The notes under the pieces are model-generated. The model was not told where the DNA came from, searched no databases, and saw nothing but the letters and a program-made list of their open reading frames with translations. This document shows, one piece after another, positions 1 to 8,260 of a stretch of DNA of 48,034 nt (positions are counted from its first letter, which is position 1; each line of letters opens with the position of its first letter). Made by a program: the position numbers and the translations under genes. Source of the stretch: Candidatus Caldisaccharidevorator malaysiensis (lineage in GTDB: Bacteria; Armatimonadota; Fervidibacteria; Fervidibacterales; Fervidibacteraceae); assembly GCA_025057575.1 (NCBI GenBank), contig JANXBO010000021.1, positions 1-48,034 of the forward strand, in the 5' to 3' direction.

Positions 1-368
1 GATCTTTCGGCTTCAAAGACCTGATAGAGCGTGGCGGGGTTAGCGTCCTTCAACCCGATCTGTCCCGCTGTGGTGGGATCACGGAGGGTTGGAAATTGGC
101 TTTTTTGGCAGAACTTTACGGAAGATTGTTAGTTCCTCACGCTTTTTCCACAGGTGTGTTATTAGCCGCTTGTCTTCAAGTCCTCGCCGCCTTGCCGGAA
201 AAGTTGGCGCCCTTCCTGGAGTTTGCTCAGGAACCATCACCTCTTTTTGCCGAACTGACAGAGCCGGCACCGTTGTTAGATCCGGACGGTAAAGTGAGCG
301 TTCCGAAAGGACCAGGGCTGGGGGTGGTTTTGAGGCAAGAGGTGGTGGACCGGTATCTGGTGCGTTAG
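1..368 (+). CDS. Enolase-superfamily (mandelate racemase/muconate lactonizing type) C-terminus, 5' truncated by window edge
   Basis: The open frame runs from the left edge (codons from base 3) to TAG at 366-368; the first in-frame ATG at 96 is internal, so this is only the last ~121 residues. The visible segment carries QPDLSRCGGITEG followed by VPHAFSTG. This is the end of the (beta/alpha)7-beta barrel of mandelate racemase-subgroup enolase proteins, in which a His in the PH motif region acts as a general base. Members abstract a proton next to a carboxylate, mostly as sugar-acid dehydratases, racemases or cycloisomerases. The exact substrate cannot be read from this fragment. The glycosidase-like protein and SDR downstream suggest sugar-acid catabolism (inference). 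Confidence 0.85.
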   Translation, partial: SFGFKDLIERGGVSVLQPDLSRCGGITEGWKLAFLAELYGRLLVPHAFSTGVLLAACLQVLAALPEKLAPFLEFAQEPSPLFAELTEPAPLLDPDGKVSVPKGPGLGVVLRQEVVDRYLVR

Positions 369-489
369 CCGGACGGTTTGCAGAGCCCCCTACGATGGAC
401 TCGGCGCCTTATGTTTCTATGTGCGATCGGTTTGGTGTCCTTTGTGCAGGTGTCTGTTCAGAGGAGAAGGATAATGAGGAGGTGCGGCG

Positions 490-3400
490 GTGGGCGAGAT
501 TCGGGAAGGAAGCCCCTTTGATGCAGCCCCGTTCGGTATGCCTTTACCTCAAGGAATCGGATGGCGATGGGAAGACATCAGGGAACTTCATTGCGTTGTG
601 GTCACCTTTGCTGAGGATCCGCCGTCCGATATCACTTTAGAGTATTGGAAGAGCACTTGGCCAGAGAGACGACTGCCCAAGGACAAGCCGTTGGAGGGTG
701 GGCTTGCCGGATGGTTTCCGATGGGTGACTGGTTTAACGGGACCTGGCAACAAGCGGATGCGGACATCCTGCGGCACGGCACCAAACTCTCTTTCACCTT
801 CCGCCCCATCAACCAAAAAGAGTTTCCTCAATTGCACGATTTCTCCGCAACCTACCGGACAACCTATCAGATCCGTTTCGTATCCGCTACTGATTGCGTC
901 CCTCAGATACAACGGATCCAGGCTTACACAGATTCTCTGTGGACGAGAAAAGTCGTCTCCATACTATGGGAAAAACCGCCTCAATTATCTCCCTGCTTTT
1001 CCTGTTTTAACGGTCATATCGTCAAGGTAAATCCAATTACAGCCGAGCAGCACGAGGTGACCCTGTTCGCCAGTCGGAATAGTGATCCCAACACTTTTGA
1101 CAAAACACTCTTAACGATACAAACCAACCGGACACTAACTGTGTTAGTGGATGACCTTCAGTCAGGTCCCATCTGGATTCCCGATTTTGGGATCGCTGTC
1201 GTTGAGGGACCCAATGATGCTGATTATGGAACCGTTGCAGCAAAGATTTTAGCCCAAGCAAAGTTGAGCCGCTACGATGCCATAAAAAAACTGCCGGAAC
1301 AGACCTGGGACCGGGCTTGGGAGAAAATGCCCCCTAAGCGAAGTCTTTTATACTTGCCTCTCGGGACAGACGGCGGAAGGCATAAGTTTCGCATTAACCC
1401 AGATGGTTCCATTGTCTATCGGACAAAAGACCGCTACTTGATCTCTTGCGTCGGCAAGGACACGGAGAGACTGCGTCAAGACGAGGCGCCAATTGAGATT
1501 TCTTTTGGACTTAAGCATAAGCCCTACTTGAGAACCATTGAGGAAGGTTACCTGCCGATCGGACTGGCTTGCTGGAAAATTGATGGATATGAGATACAAC
1601 AAGAGACCTTTGTCACGATCCTATCCGGAACGGATCCGGGTAAAGTACCCGAGAGCGATGAGACGGGCGTGTTAATGGTCCGTTTTATCGTCACCCATCA
1701 AGGGGCAAATGGGGAAGAGTTTTCTCTGCCCATAAGCGTCTGGGCAGGTGGGCATCAAGAAGATCTGCAATTGAAAAACGGTGTTGAGGTGTGGGGCGGT
1801 GCCAAACTACGCTTTCTCGTTGAGGCATCTGCCGGTAGATGGGAGAAAGAGAACAAGCACCTTGTTTGGAAAGTTTTCGCAGTGCAAGCAGAAAATGCGG
1901 ATCTTGTATTGAAAATTCCTTACACCTGGCTAAAGGAGCCTGAGATTGCTGTCTGCCGAGGATTAGATTACTTTGATGAGAGGAACAAGGTGCGGGAGTA
2001 TTGGAGGAAACGAATCAGTGCAAGTGCCCGAATGCACACCCCCTCCGAAAGTTTAAACGAGTTTTATTTAAGCCACAGTATTCATCTTCTCATTAATTGC
2101 GATCGGGAGCCCGGTGCCGGCAACCGGTTTGCACGAGTCGGATCTTTCTCCTACGGAGTCTATGGAAATGAATCGTGTATGATGATTGTGGACTTGGACC
2201 GAAGGGGCTATCACAAGGAAGCCAGAGAATGTCTGGAAACATTTCTGAAGTATCAGGGAAGCGTTCCGTTGCCTGGGGATTATTCGTCTCAGGATGGCGT
2301 CCTTTACGGTGCCCAAGGATATGAATGTGGTGGTTACAACCAACATCACGGTTGGATTCTTTGGTGCTTAGTGGAGCACTATCGTTTTACGGGAGACAAA
2401 AAATGGCTGGAAACGATAGTGCCCCACCTCATAAGGGGTGCCGAGTGGATCATTCAAGAACGGTCACGGACAAAGAACGAAAATAGCCTTATTCGGGGAC
2501 TCCTTCCGTGCGGTAGTTTAGAAGATATAACCGACTGGTGGCCGTGGTTGTCCACTAATGTTTATTCCTGGCGTGGGCTGGACGCTGTTGCCTGGTCCCT
2601 TGAGCAACTGCATCATCCCGAACGAAAGCGATTGCGGGAAGAGGCGGAGGATTACCGGAAAGCCATTGTGGCTGCGTTTCGGTCGGCTGCCGAGCAGTCT
2701 CCTGTGGTCCGACTAAGAGACGGAACGGCGGTCCCTCATTTTCCCTCTTCCGTTTTCCGAAGAGGTCGTTCGGTGGGATGGATCCGGGAGGTTTTAGAAG
2801 GTGCTCTGCACCTTCTCATTACCAGAGTTTTCGACCCCTGCTCTAAGGAATCTTTGTGGATTCTTAAAGACTACGAAGATAACCTTTATTTGTCGCCCAT
2901 CTACGGCTACAAAATACCCGATTTAGAAAAGAACTGGTTTGACCTTGGAGGGTTCTCTCTACAGGCGTGCCTGCTTTACAGCCCCGAACCGTATCTCTTC
3001 CGGGACGATGTGGCTCACGCCCTTCGGGCTATCTTCAACGCAATTGCCGCTTATTACTTTCCCGATACTCGTATGATCACGGAACATGCTCTGGAACTGG
3101 GCGAATGGAGAGGCGATCATTACAAGACTTCCGACGAAGCCAACGCAGCGGGCTGGCTGCGATTTCTGTTTGTGCGCGAAGAGGGCGATGATTTAATCGT
3201 TGGTCAAGCCGTTCCCTTAGATTGGCTGGGTTCGGGGCAAAAGATCGGTATAGAGCGGACCCACACCTATTTTGGAATGGTCACCGTTTTCTTTCAACGG
3301 ACAAGCAATAGGATATGGTGCCATTTGGAGGGACCGAAACGAAATCCTCCCCGATGTATCTTTCTCCGGCTAAGACATCGTTCCGATGAGCGTCTGAAAC

Positions 3401-3510
3401 AGGTTATCGTTAACGGGCAAGTTTGGGCGGATTGGGATGAAAAGTGGATCCGTCTCCCGGGGGATATTGGCGATGCGATTATTGAGGGTCAATGTGCGAC
3501 AGAGGAGTGA
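490..3510 (+). CDS. Large six-hairpin glycosidase-like protein (1006 aa)
   Basis: The start is GTG at 490, chosen because GAGGAGGT lies 7-8 bases upstream. The N-terminal ~500 residues are beta-rich and Trp-rich with no family I can name. From about residue 519 the sequence becomes (alpha/alpha)6-like, with SLNEFYLSHSIHLLINCDRE, GGYNQHHGWILWCLVEHYR (about 613) and ITDWWPWLSTNVYSWRGLDA (about 678). That pattern resembles six-hairpin glycosidases such as glucoamylase- or rhamnosidase-type enzymes. A short beta tail follows. No signal peptide is evident, so a cytoplasmic or non-classical location is likely. The gene sits between an enolase-superfamily protein and an SDR, which it overlaps closely. 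Substrate and GH family are not assignable by eye, and catalytic acids were not identified. Confidence 0.75.
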   Translation: MGEIREGSPFDAAPFGMPLPQGIGWRWEDIRELHCVVVTFAEDPPSDITLEYWKSTWPERRLPKDKPLEGGLAGWFPMGDWFNGTWQQADADILRHGTKLSFTFRPINQKEFPQLHDFSATYRTTYQIRFVSATDCVPQIQRIQAYTDSLWTRKVVSILWEKPPQLSPCFSCFNGHIVKVNPITAEQHEVTLFASRNSDPNTFDKTLLTIQTNRTLTVLVDDLQSGPIWIPDFGIAVVEGPNDADYGTVAAKILAQAKLSRYDAIKKLPEQTWDRAWEKMPPKRSLLYLPLGTDGGRHKFRINPDGSIVYRTKDRYLISCVGKDTERLRQDEAPIEISFGLKHKPYLRTIEEGYLPIGLACWKIDGYEIQQETFVTILSGTDPGKVPESDETGVLMVRFIVTHQGANGEEFSLPISVWAGGHQEDLQLKNGVEVWGGAKLRFLVEASAGRWEKENKHLVWKVFAVQAENADLVLKIPYTWLKEPEIAVCRGLDYFDERNKVREYWRKRISASARMHTPSESLNEFYLSHSIHLLINCDREPGAGNRFARVGSFSYGVYGNESCMMIVDLDRRGYHKEARECLETFLKYQGSVPLPGDYSSQDGVLYGAQGYECGGYNQHHGWILWCLVEHYRFTGDKKWLETIVPHLIRGAEWIIQERSRTKNENSLIRGLLPCGSLEDITDWWPWLSTNVYSWRGLDAVAWSLEQLHHPERKRLREEAEDYRKAIVAAFRSAAEQSPVVRLRDGTAVPHFPSSVFRRGRSVGWIREVLEGALHLLITRVFDPCSKESLWILKDYEDNLYLSPIYGYKIPDLEKNWFDLGGFSLQACLLYSPEPYLFRDDVAHALRAIFNAIAAYYFPDTRMITEHALELGEWRGDHYKTSDEANAAGWLRFLFVREEGDDLIVGQAVPLDWLGSGQKIGIERTHTYFGMVTVFFQRTSNRIWCHLEGPKRNPPRCIFLRLRHRSDERLKQVIVNGQVWADWDEKWIRLPGDIGDAIIEGQCATEE

Positions 3511-3515
3511 AGCCT

Positions 3516-4283
3516 ATGCCGTTGACCAGCAAAGTGGCCATCGTAACAGGTGGAGGGGAAGGTATCGGCAGAGCCATCGTCAAACGATTTGCTCAAGAAG
3601 GTGCCCAGGTCGTCATCGCAGAAATTGAACCAACGGGTCAACAAGTCGCTCAGCAATTAAATGAACAAGGACTCAAAGCACTCTTTCTCCAGACCGATGT
3701 TGCCAAGGCAAAGGACAGGAATAACCTTGTTAGAACAACATTGGATCATTTTGGTCATATTGACATTTTGGTCAACAACGCAGGGATTTACTTTCCCAGG
3801 TCGGTCTTTGAGATGACACAAGCGGACTGGACCAAGATGATGTCCGTCAATCTGGATGCCGTCTTCTTTTTGTCCCAATTGGCGGCACAGGCGATGAAAG
3901 AGCAGGGAGGAGGGCGCATCATCAATGTGGCGTCGGTCAACTCATGGTTAGGTATGCCCCTTTCGTCCCATTACAACGCTGCGAAGGGAGGAGTGGCTCA
4001 GATCACCCGATGCCTGGCAGTGGAATTGGCTCCTTATAACATCTTAGTGAATGCAGTGGCTCCAGGTTTTATCAAAACAAGAATGGCGATCGTGGACGGT
4101 GTGGACGAGACGGAAACAGAGTTTTTCAAAACTTTTTATTGTGATCATCGGCGGATTCCTTTGGGCAGGGCAGGATTGCCCGAGGAAGTAGCCTCTGCCG
4201 TCTATTTTCTGGCATCCGATGATTGTCAATACATAACAGGTCATCTCTTAGTCGTGGATGGTGGTTTATCTATTACTTTTTGA
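3516..4283 (+). CDS. Short-chain dehydrogenase/reductase, FabG-like (255 aa)
   Basis: Classical SDR with TGGGEGIG near the N-terminus (NAD(P) binding), the NNAG motif, VASVNSW containing the catalytic Ser, and YNAAK giving the catalytic Tyr and Lys. The C-terminal LVVDGG strand is also typical. An upstream in-frame ATG exists at 3492, but ATG 3516 is preferred: AGAGGAG ends 8 bases before it and the protein then begins MPLTSKVAIVTGG, the normal length for the family. It starts 5 bases after the glycosidase-like stop, so the two are probably co-transcribed. Probable role is oxidation or reduction of a sugar, sugar acid or polyol. The substrate is unknown. Confidence 0.93.
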   Translation: MPLTSKVAIVTGGGEGIGRAIVKRFAQEGAQVVIAEIEPTGQQVAQQLNEQGLKALFLQTDVAKAKDRNNLVRTTLDHFGHIDILVNNAGIYFPRSVFEMTQADWTKMMSVNLDAVFFLSQLAAQAMKEQGGGRIINVASVNSWLGMPLSSHYNAAKGGVAQITRCLAVELAPYNILVNAVAPGFIKTRMAIVDGVDETETEFFKTFYCDHRRIPLGRAGLPEEVASAVYFLASDDCQYITGHLLVVDGGLSITF

Positions 4284-4409
4284 GAGCGACGGACGTGTTA
4301 AAAAAAAGAATTAAGTTAAAAGAAAACACTGAAAGTAATCTTTTTAAAGCGCTTGAGGGAAACGTATTTGCCCTAACGGGAGATGCAGAAAATTTTGAGC
4401 GGTCTGGTC

Positions 4410-5429
4410 TTAACGGGAATCTTGGAACCGCCAGCCGTAATTAGCCTCGTAGTAGGAACGAAAGACAGGTGATTCTCTGATTTCCCGCCACCAGGTCACA
4501 TTGCTGACATAAAATTCAACAGTCCTTTTGAGCGCCTCCTCAAAAGGGACGACAGGCGACCAGCCTAAGTTTTTTAATTTCTGCCAGTCCAGAGCGTATC
4601 GTTTGTCGTGGGCTGGGCGATCGGCGACAAATCGGATCAAACTGAGGGGCTTGTTGAGCAAATTAAGAATTTGTGTGGCAATGGAGAGATTGTCTCTTTC
4701 ATAGCCGGTCCCTATGTTGTAAATTTGACCAATCTGCCCTCTGTCTGCAATAATGTCAAGGGCACGGCAATGATCGTCCACGTAAATCCACTCTCGGACC
4801 TGCTTCCCGTCACCATAGATAGGCAGAGGCAGATCCATTAGGGCGTTCGTGATTAACAAGGGAATAAGTTTTTCGGGATACTGGAAAGGACCCAAATTGT
4901 TACAGCATCGTGTGATGATGACGGGAACGCCATAACTCTTAAAGTAGGCGATCGCCAACAGGTCAGCGCCTGCCTTCGTGGCGGAGTAGGGGCTGCTGGG
5001 ATTGAGATGAGAGTCTTCTGTCGCTTTGCCTTCGGGAACACTGCCGTAGACCTCATCGGTGGAAACTTGAATGAATTTTTTGTCGCGATACTTTCGGTGC
5101 AATTCTAAAAGGTTGTAGGTGCCGATTAAATCCGTCCTGAGAAAGGATTCAGGGTCCATCAGGGATCGGTCCACGTGGGTTTCAGCAGCGAGGTTAATGA
5201 TTAAGTCGGCACGAGCCAACAAGGGTTCTAAGCTCTGACGGTCGGCAATGTCACCTTTAAAAAAGGAGAAACGAGGACACCCTTCAAAAAGTTCAATATT
5301 GCGGTGAGAGGCAGCATAAGTCATCTTGTCGTAAACGATGACTTGCCAGTCAGGATGGTTCTCCAACCAATAGCGGGTCAAATTAGTCCCGATAAAACCG
5401 GCTCCGCCGGTGATCAATAACACTGGCAC
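4410..5429 (-). CDS. rfbB: dTDP-glucose 4,6-dehydratase (339 aa)
   Basis: Extended SDR of nucleotide-sugar metabolism that converts dTDP-glucose to dTDP-4-keto-6-deoxyglucose, the first committed step toward rhamnose and other deoxysugars. Visible features are GGAGFIG (residues 8-14, NAD binding), AAETHVDRS, STDEVYGS with the catalytic Thr124-Asp125-Glu126 triplet, and Tyr148-x3-Lys152. The CNNLGPFQYPEKLIP and YGDGKQVREWIYV motifs are RmlB signatures. Length is normal. No rfbA, rfbC or rfbD lies next to it. The start is ATG at 5429, divergent from the cobA-hemD fusion with an 82-base shared upstream region. Confidence 0.95.
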   Translation of the reverse strand: MPVLLITGGAGFIGTNLTRYWLENHPDWQVIVYDKMTYAASHRNIELFEGCPRFSFFKGDIADRQSLEPLLARADLIINLAAETHVDRSLMDPESFLRTDLIGTYNLLELHRKYRDKKFIQVSTDEVYGSVPEGKATEDSHLNPSSPYSATKAGADLLAIAYFKSYGVPVIITRCCNNLGPFQYPEKLIPLLITNALMDLPLPIYGDGKQVREWIYVDDHCRALDIIADRGQIGQIYNIGTGYERDNLSIATQILNLLNKPLSLIRFVADRPAHDKRYALDWQKLKNLGWSPVVPFEEALKRTVEFYVSNVTWWREIRESPVFRSYYEANYGWRFQDSR

Positions 5430-5511
5430 AATTGGGCACCTCTATCATCCATCTGCCAACCCGTTGCGTTAACGACAAGTGTGCCATCCTTCAAAGGGGA
5501 AAGGAAAACTG

Positions 5512-7077
5512 ATGAAAGGGAAGGTCTGGATCGTTGGAGCAGGACCTGGAGATCCGGGTCTGTTGACCGTCAAAGGGGCTGCCTGCCTGCGGCAAGCGGA
5601 CGTGGTGATCTACGATCGGTTGACCAGCCCTGGGGTTCTTTCCTTAGCACCAGCGACGGCGGAACTGATAGATGTGGGCAAAACGCCAGGGGGCGCAGGA
5701 CCGGAGCAGTCTGCTATCAATGCTTTGCTGATCAGCAAGGCGACGGAAGGCAAGAAAGTCGTTCGGCTAAAAAACGGTGATCCGTTTGTTTTTGGGAGAG
5801 GTGGGGAGGAAGCCGAAGCCTTGGCGGCGGCGGGGGTCCCTTTTGAGATTGTTCCCGGAATTAGTTCCGCCTTTGCGGTGCCCGCCTACGCCGGTATTCC
5901 CCTGACGGACCGTCGGTTCGCCTCGTCTTTTGCGGTCGCCGTCGGTCACACGGCTTTTGGTAAGGATGGCTGGGAGGGGACGGTGGACTTTCGGTCCCTG
6001 GCGGGCGCGGACACCGTCGTCGCTTTGATGGCGGCTTCGGAATTGACGAGGATCGGGAGAGAACTGATCGGTGCAGGCGTCCGTGCCGATACGCCAGCAG
6101 CGGTGATAGAGAGAGGGGCAACGCCACGGCAGAAGACCATTGTGACGAACTTAGACAGGATTGCGTCCGGGGCGTTGGAGGGGTCTGTGCGTCCCCCGGT
6201 GGTTCTTGTGGTCGGCTGGGTCGTTTCCTTGAGGGACCGCATTGCCTGGTATGAGAACTTACCCCTGTTCGGTTTGCGGATTCTGGTCACCCGAGCCGAA
6301 GAGCAACAAGAAGCCTTGGCGGCAAAGGTGGAAGAATTGGGTGCCGAAGCGGTCCGACTTCCTCTGATAGAAATTCAGCCGTCGGATCAGCCGGAATATC
6401 TTCTAACGGTTGTTCAAGAGGCGGTCTCCGGTCACTATCAGTGGATCGTTTTCACCAGCACCCACGGGGTGCGGACCTTTTTTGAATTTGTGAGGAAAGT
6501 CGGTGCGGACGCTCGGAGTTTTACGGGCACCCAGTTTGCAGTCATCGGACCGGCAACACGAGATCGGCTTCAGGACTACGGTGTGACGGCAGATGAAATG
6601 CCGTCCACTTATACGACCGATGGGCTGGTTTCTTTGTTCAGGGAACTCAAAGAAAAAGGACGGCTCGGCGGGGAGGGTGTGCGGATCCTTCTTTGGAGAG
6701 CCCACGGCGCCCGGGATGTGTTACCGGCATCCCTGAAAGAAATGGGATGTTTGGTAAAAGAGGTCTCTGCCTATCGGACGGTGACGAGCCGACCCAGTCC
6801 AGGTTACCTACACGGAATTTTGAGGGAGCCCATAGATGTGATCACCTTCACCAGTCCGTCCACGGTCCGAGGATTTTTTGAGGTCTTTGGTGATGAAGAA
6901 GCACGACGATGGCTCCAACAATCAGCGGTCGCCGTCATCGGTCCGATAACGGCGGGGGCTCTGAGAGAAAAGGGGCGGGAGCCGGACATCATTTCTGAAG
7001 TGCACACGATTGATGGTCTGGTAGAGCGCCTAATTGACTGGGCATCAGAGGGAAAAAGAGAGGGTCAGCAGGAGTGA
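5512..7077 (+). CDS. cobA-hemD: Uroporphyrinogen-III C-methyltransferase / uroporphyrinogen-III synthase fusion (521 aa)
   Basis: A two-domain tetrapyrrole enzyme. Residues ~1-245 are the SAM-dependent CobA/SumT methylase: VWIVGAGPGDPGLLTVKG, VVIYDRL, LKNGDPFVFGRGGEEAEAL and the GIPLTDR segment. Residues ~260-515 are HemD, which closes and inverts hydroxymethylbilane to uroporphyrinogen III; they show ILVTRAEEQ, IVFTSTHGVRTFF and the later TFTSPSTVRGFF. Together they supply precorrin-2 for siroheme, heme d1 or cobalamin. ATG 5512 is chosen over an in-frame codon at 5479 because GGGGAAAGG lies just upstream and the methylase fold starts at once. The next gene starts 4 bases after its stop. Similar fusions are known in Firmicutes and others. 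Confidence 0.95.
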   Translation: MKGKVWIVGAGPGDPGLLTVKGAACLRQADVVIYDRLTSPGVLSLAPATAELIDVGKTPGGAGPEQSAINALLISKATEGKKVVRLKNGDPFVFGRGGEEAEALAAAGVPFEIVPGISSAFAVPAYAGIPLTDRRFASSFAVAVGHTAFGKDGWEGTVDFRSLAGADTVVALMAASELTRIGRELIGAGVRADTPAAVIERGATPRQKTIVTNLDRIASGALEGSVRPPVVLVVGWVVSLRDRIAWYENLPLFGLRILVTRAEEQQEALAAKVEELGAEAVRLPLIEIQPSDQPEYLLTVVQEAVSGHYQWIVFTSTHGVRTFFEFVRKVGADARSFTGTQFAVIGPATRDRLQDYGVTADEMPSTYTTDGLVSLFRELKEKGRLGGEGVRILLWRAHGARDVLPASLKEMGCLVKEVSAYRTVTSRPSPGYLHGILREPIDVITFTSPSTVRGFFEVFGDEEARRWLQQSAVAVIGPITAGALREKGREPDIISEVHTIDGLVERLIDWASEGKREGQQE

Positions 7078-7081
7078 AAAA

Positions 7082-8260
7082 ATGAGAGTCCTACTGTATA
7101 CGGGGAAGGGGGGCGTCGGCAAGACCAGCATCGCTGCGGCGACGGCGGTGGTGTGCGCCGAACGAGGGCTAAGAACGATCATCCTGAGCACGGACCCGGC
7201 TCATTCGTTAGCCGACTCCTTCGGCGTGCCGTTGGGTCCTGAGCCGACGCCGATTGCTCCTCAGTTGTGGGGTTTGGAAATTGACCCCTTTAGGGAGATT
7301 GAGGAGAATTGGGCGACGGTCAAGGAGTATTTGGTGACCCTTTTTGCAACGCAAGGTGTTCAGGATGTGGTCGCTGAGGAACTGTCCATCTTGCCGGGTA
7401 TGGATGAGCTGTTCAGTCTTCTCAAAATTCGCAACTTTGCCGAATCGGGTGAGTATGATGTGGTGATTGTGGATTGTGCCCCGACGGGGGCAACCTTAAG
7501 GCTTCTGCACTTTCCCGATATGATCGGATGGTATATGAGGCGGCTCTTCAAGGTGCAGAGAAAGGTCGTCGGCACAATCCGTCGGTTCACCAATGAGGTT
7601 TTCTCCGTTCCCCTGCCATCGGACGATGTCTACGAGACGATGGAGTCCCTATATCAGAAGATTGCGGAGATGAAACAGGTGATTGCGGACACCGAAAAAA
7701 CTTCCTTGCGCCTGGTCTTCAACCTGGAAAAAATGGTCTTGGAAGAGACGCGCAGGGCTTACACTTACCTAAACCTGTTTGGCTTTGACTGCGATGCGAT
7801 CATCGCCAACAAAGTTCTTCCTCAGGAAATTCAGGATCCTTTCTTCCGTCAGTGGAAGGAAATTCAGCAGAAATATCTGGAAGAGGCACGGTCGTCCTTT
7901 GGCAGCCTCCCCCTTTTGTTGGTCCGGCTTTATGAGGACGAAGTGGTTGGTGTAGATCGTCTTAGGAAAATGGGATTGGACCTTTATGGCGACCAGGATC
8001 CGACCCGTCACTTTGGCAGAAGCGAAGGCATAAACATTACCCGAAAGGGTCGCGATTATTACTTGAGCTTGCATCTTCCCTTCGTTGATAAAGGCGACAT
8101 TCAATTGCACCGAAAGGGAGACGAACTGATCCTTCGGGTGGGAGCCATTAAGCGACATTTGATATTGCCCCACATTTTGGCAACGAGAGAGCCGGCGGGT
8201 GCCAAATTGGATGGGTCCGTCCTGAAGATCCGATTCACCGATCGGGATCAGGGAAGATGA
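7082..8260 (+). CDS. ArsA-family ATPase with HSP20-like C-terminal domain (392 aa)
   Basis: Deviant-Walker P-loop ATPase of the ArsA/GET3 (SIMIBI) class: LLYTGKGGVGKT at residues 4-15, STDPAHSLADSFG, and IVDCAPTGATLRLL. Residues ~320-388 (GRDYYLSLHLPFVDKGDI and the ELILRVG stretch) look like the HSP20-like beta-sandwich often found at the end of bacterial ArsA-like proteins. No ArsB-type pump is nearby, so arsenite extrusion is unlikely. Protein targeting or a chaperone-like role is possible. ATG 7082 is preferred, with AGGAG at 7070-7074 inside the end of the cobA-hemD gene. An upstream in-frame start at 7034 would add an uncharacteristic tail. Co-transcription with the tetrapyrrole gene is likely; the functional link is unknown. 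Confidence 0.88.
   Translation: MRVLLYTGKGGVGKTSIAAATAVVCAERGLRTIILSTDPAHSLADSFGVPLGPEPTPIAPQLWGLEIDPFREIEENWATVKEYLVTLFATQGVQDVVAEELSILPGMDELFSLLKIRNFAESGEYDVVIVDCAPTGATLRLLHFPDMIGWYMRRLFKVQRKVVGTIRRFTNEVFSVPLPSDDVYETMESLYQKIAEMKQVIADTEKTSLRLVFNLEKMVLEETRRAYTYLNLFGFDCDAIIANKVLPQEIQDPFFRQWKEIQQKYLEEARSSFGSLPLLLVRLYEDEVVGVDRLRKMGLDLYGDQDPTRHFGRSEGINITRKGRDYYLSLHLPFVDKGDIQLHRKGDELILRVGAIKRHLILPHILATREPAGAKLDGSVLKIRFTDRDQGR

Noticed and set aside
395-640. An 81-codon plus-strand frame upstream of and overlapping the glycosidase-like gene
   Set aside because: Overlaps the real gene in another frame, no ribosome site, no family resemblance.
4284-4409. A terminator in the AT-rich gap between the SDR and rfbB
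   Set aside because: The gap is A/T-rich and has short palindromes such as AAGCGCTT, but no GC-rich stem followed by a T-tract on either strand.
7082-8260. Arsenite-pump ATPase annotation for the ArsA-family gene
   Set aside because: No arsB or arsD nearby, single ATPase domain and an HSP20-like tail point to the general ArsA/GET3-like group. Arsenic function is not supported.
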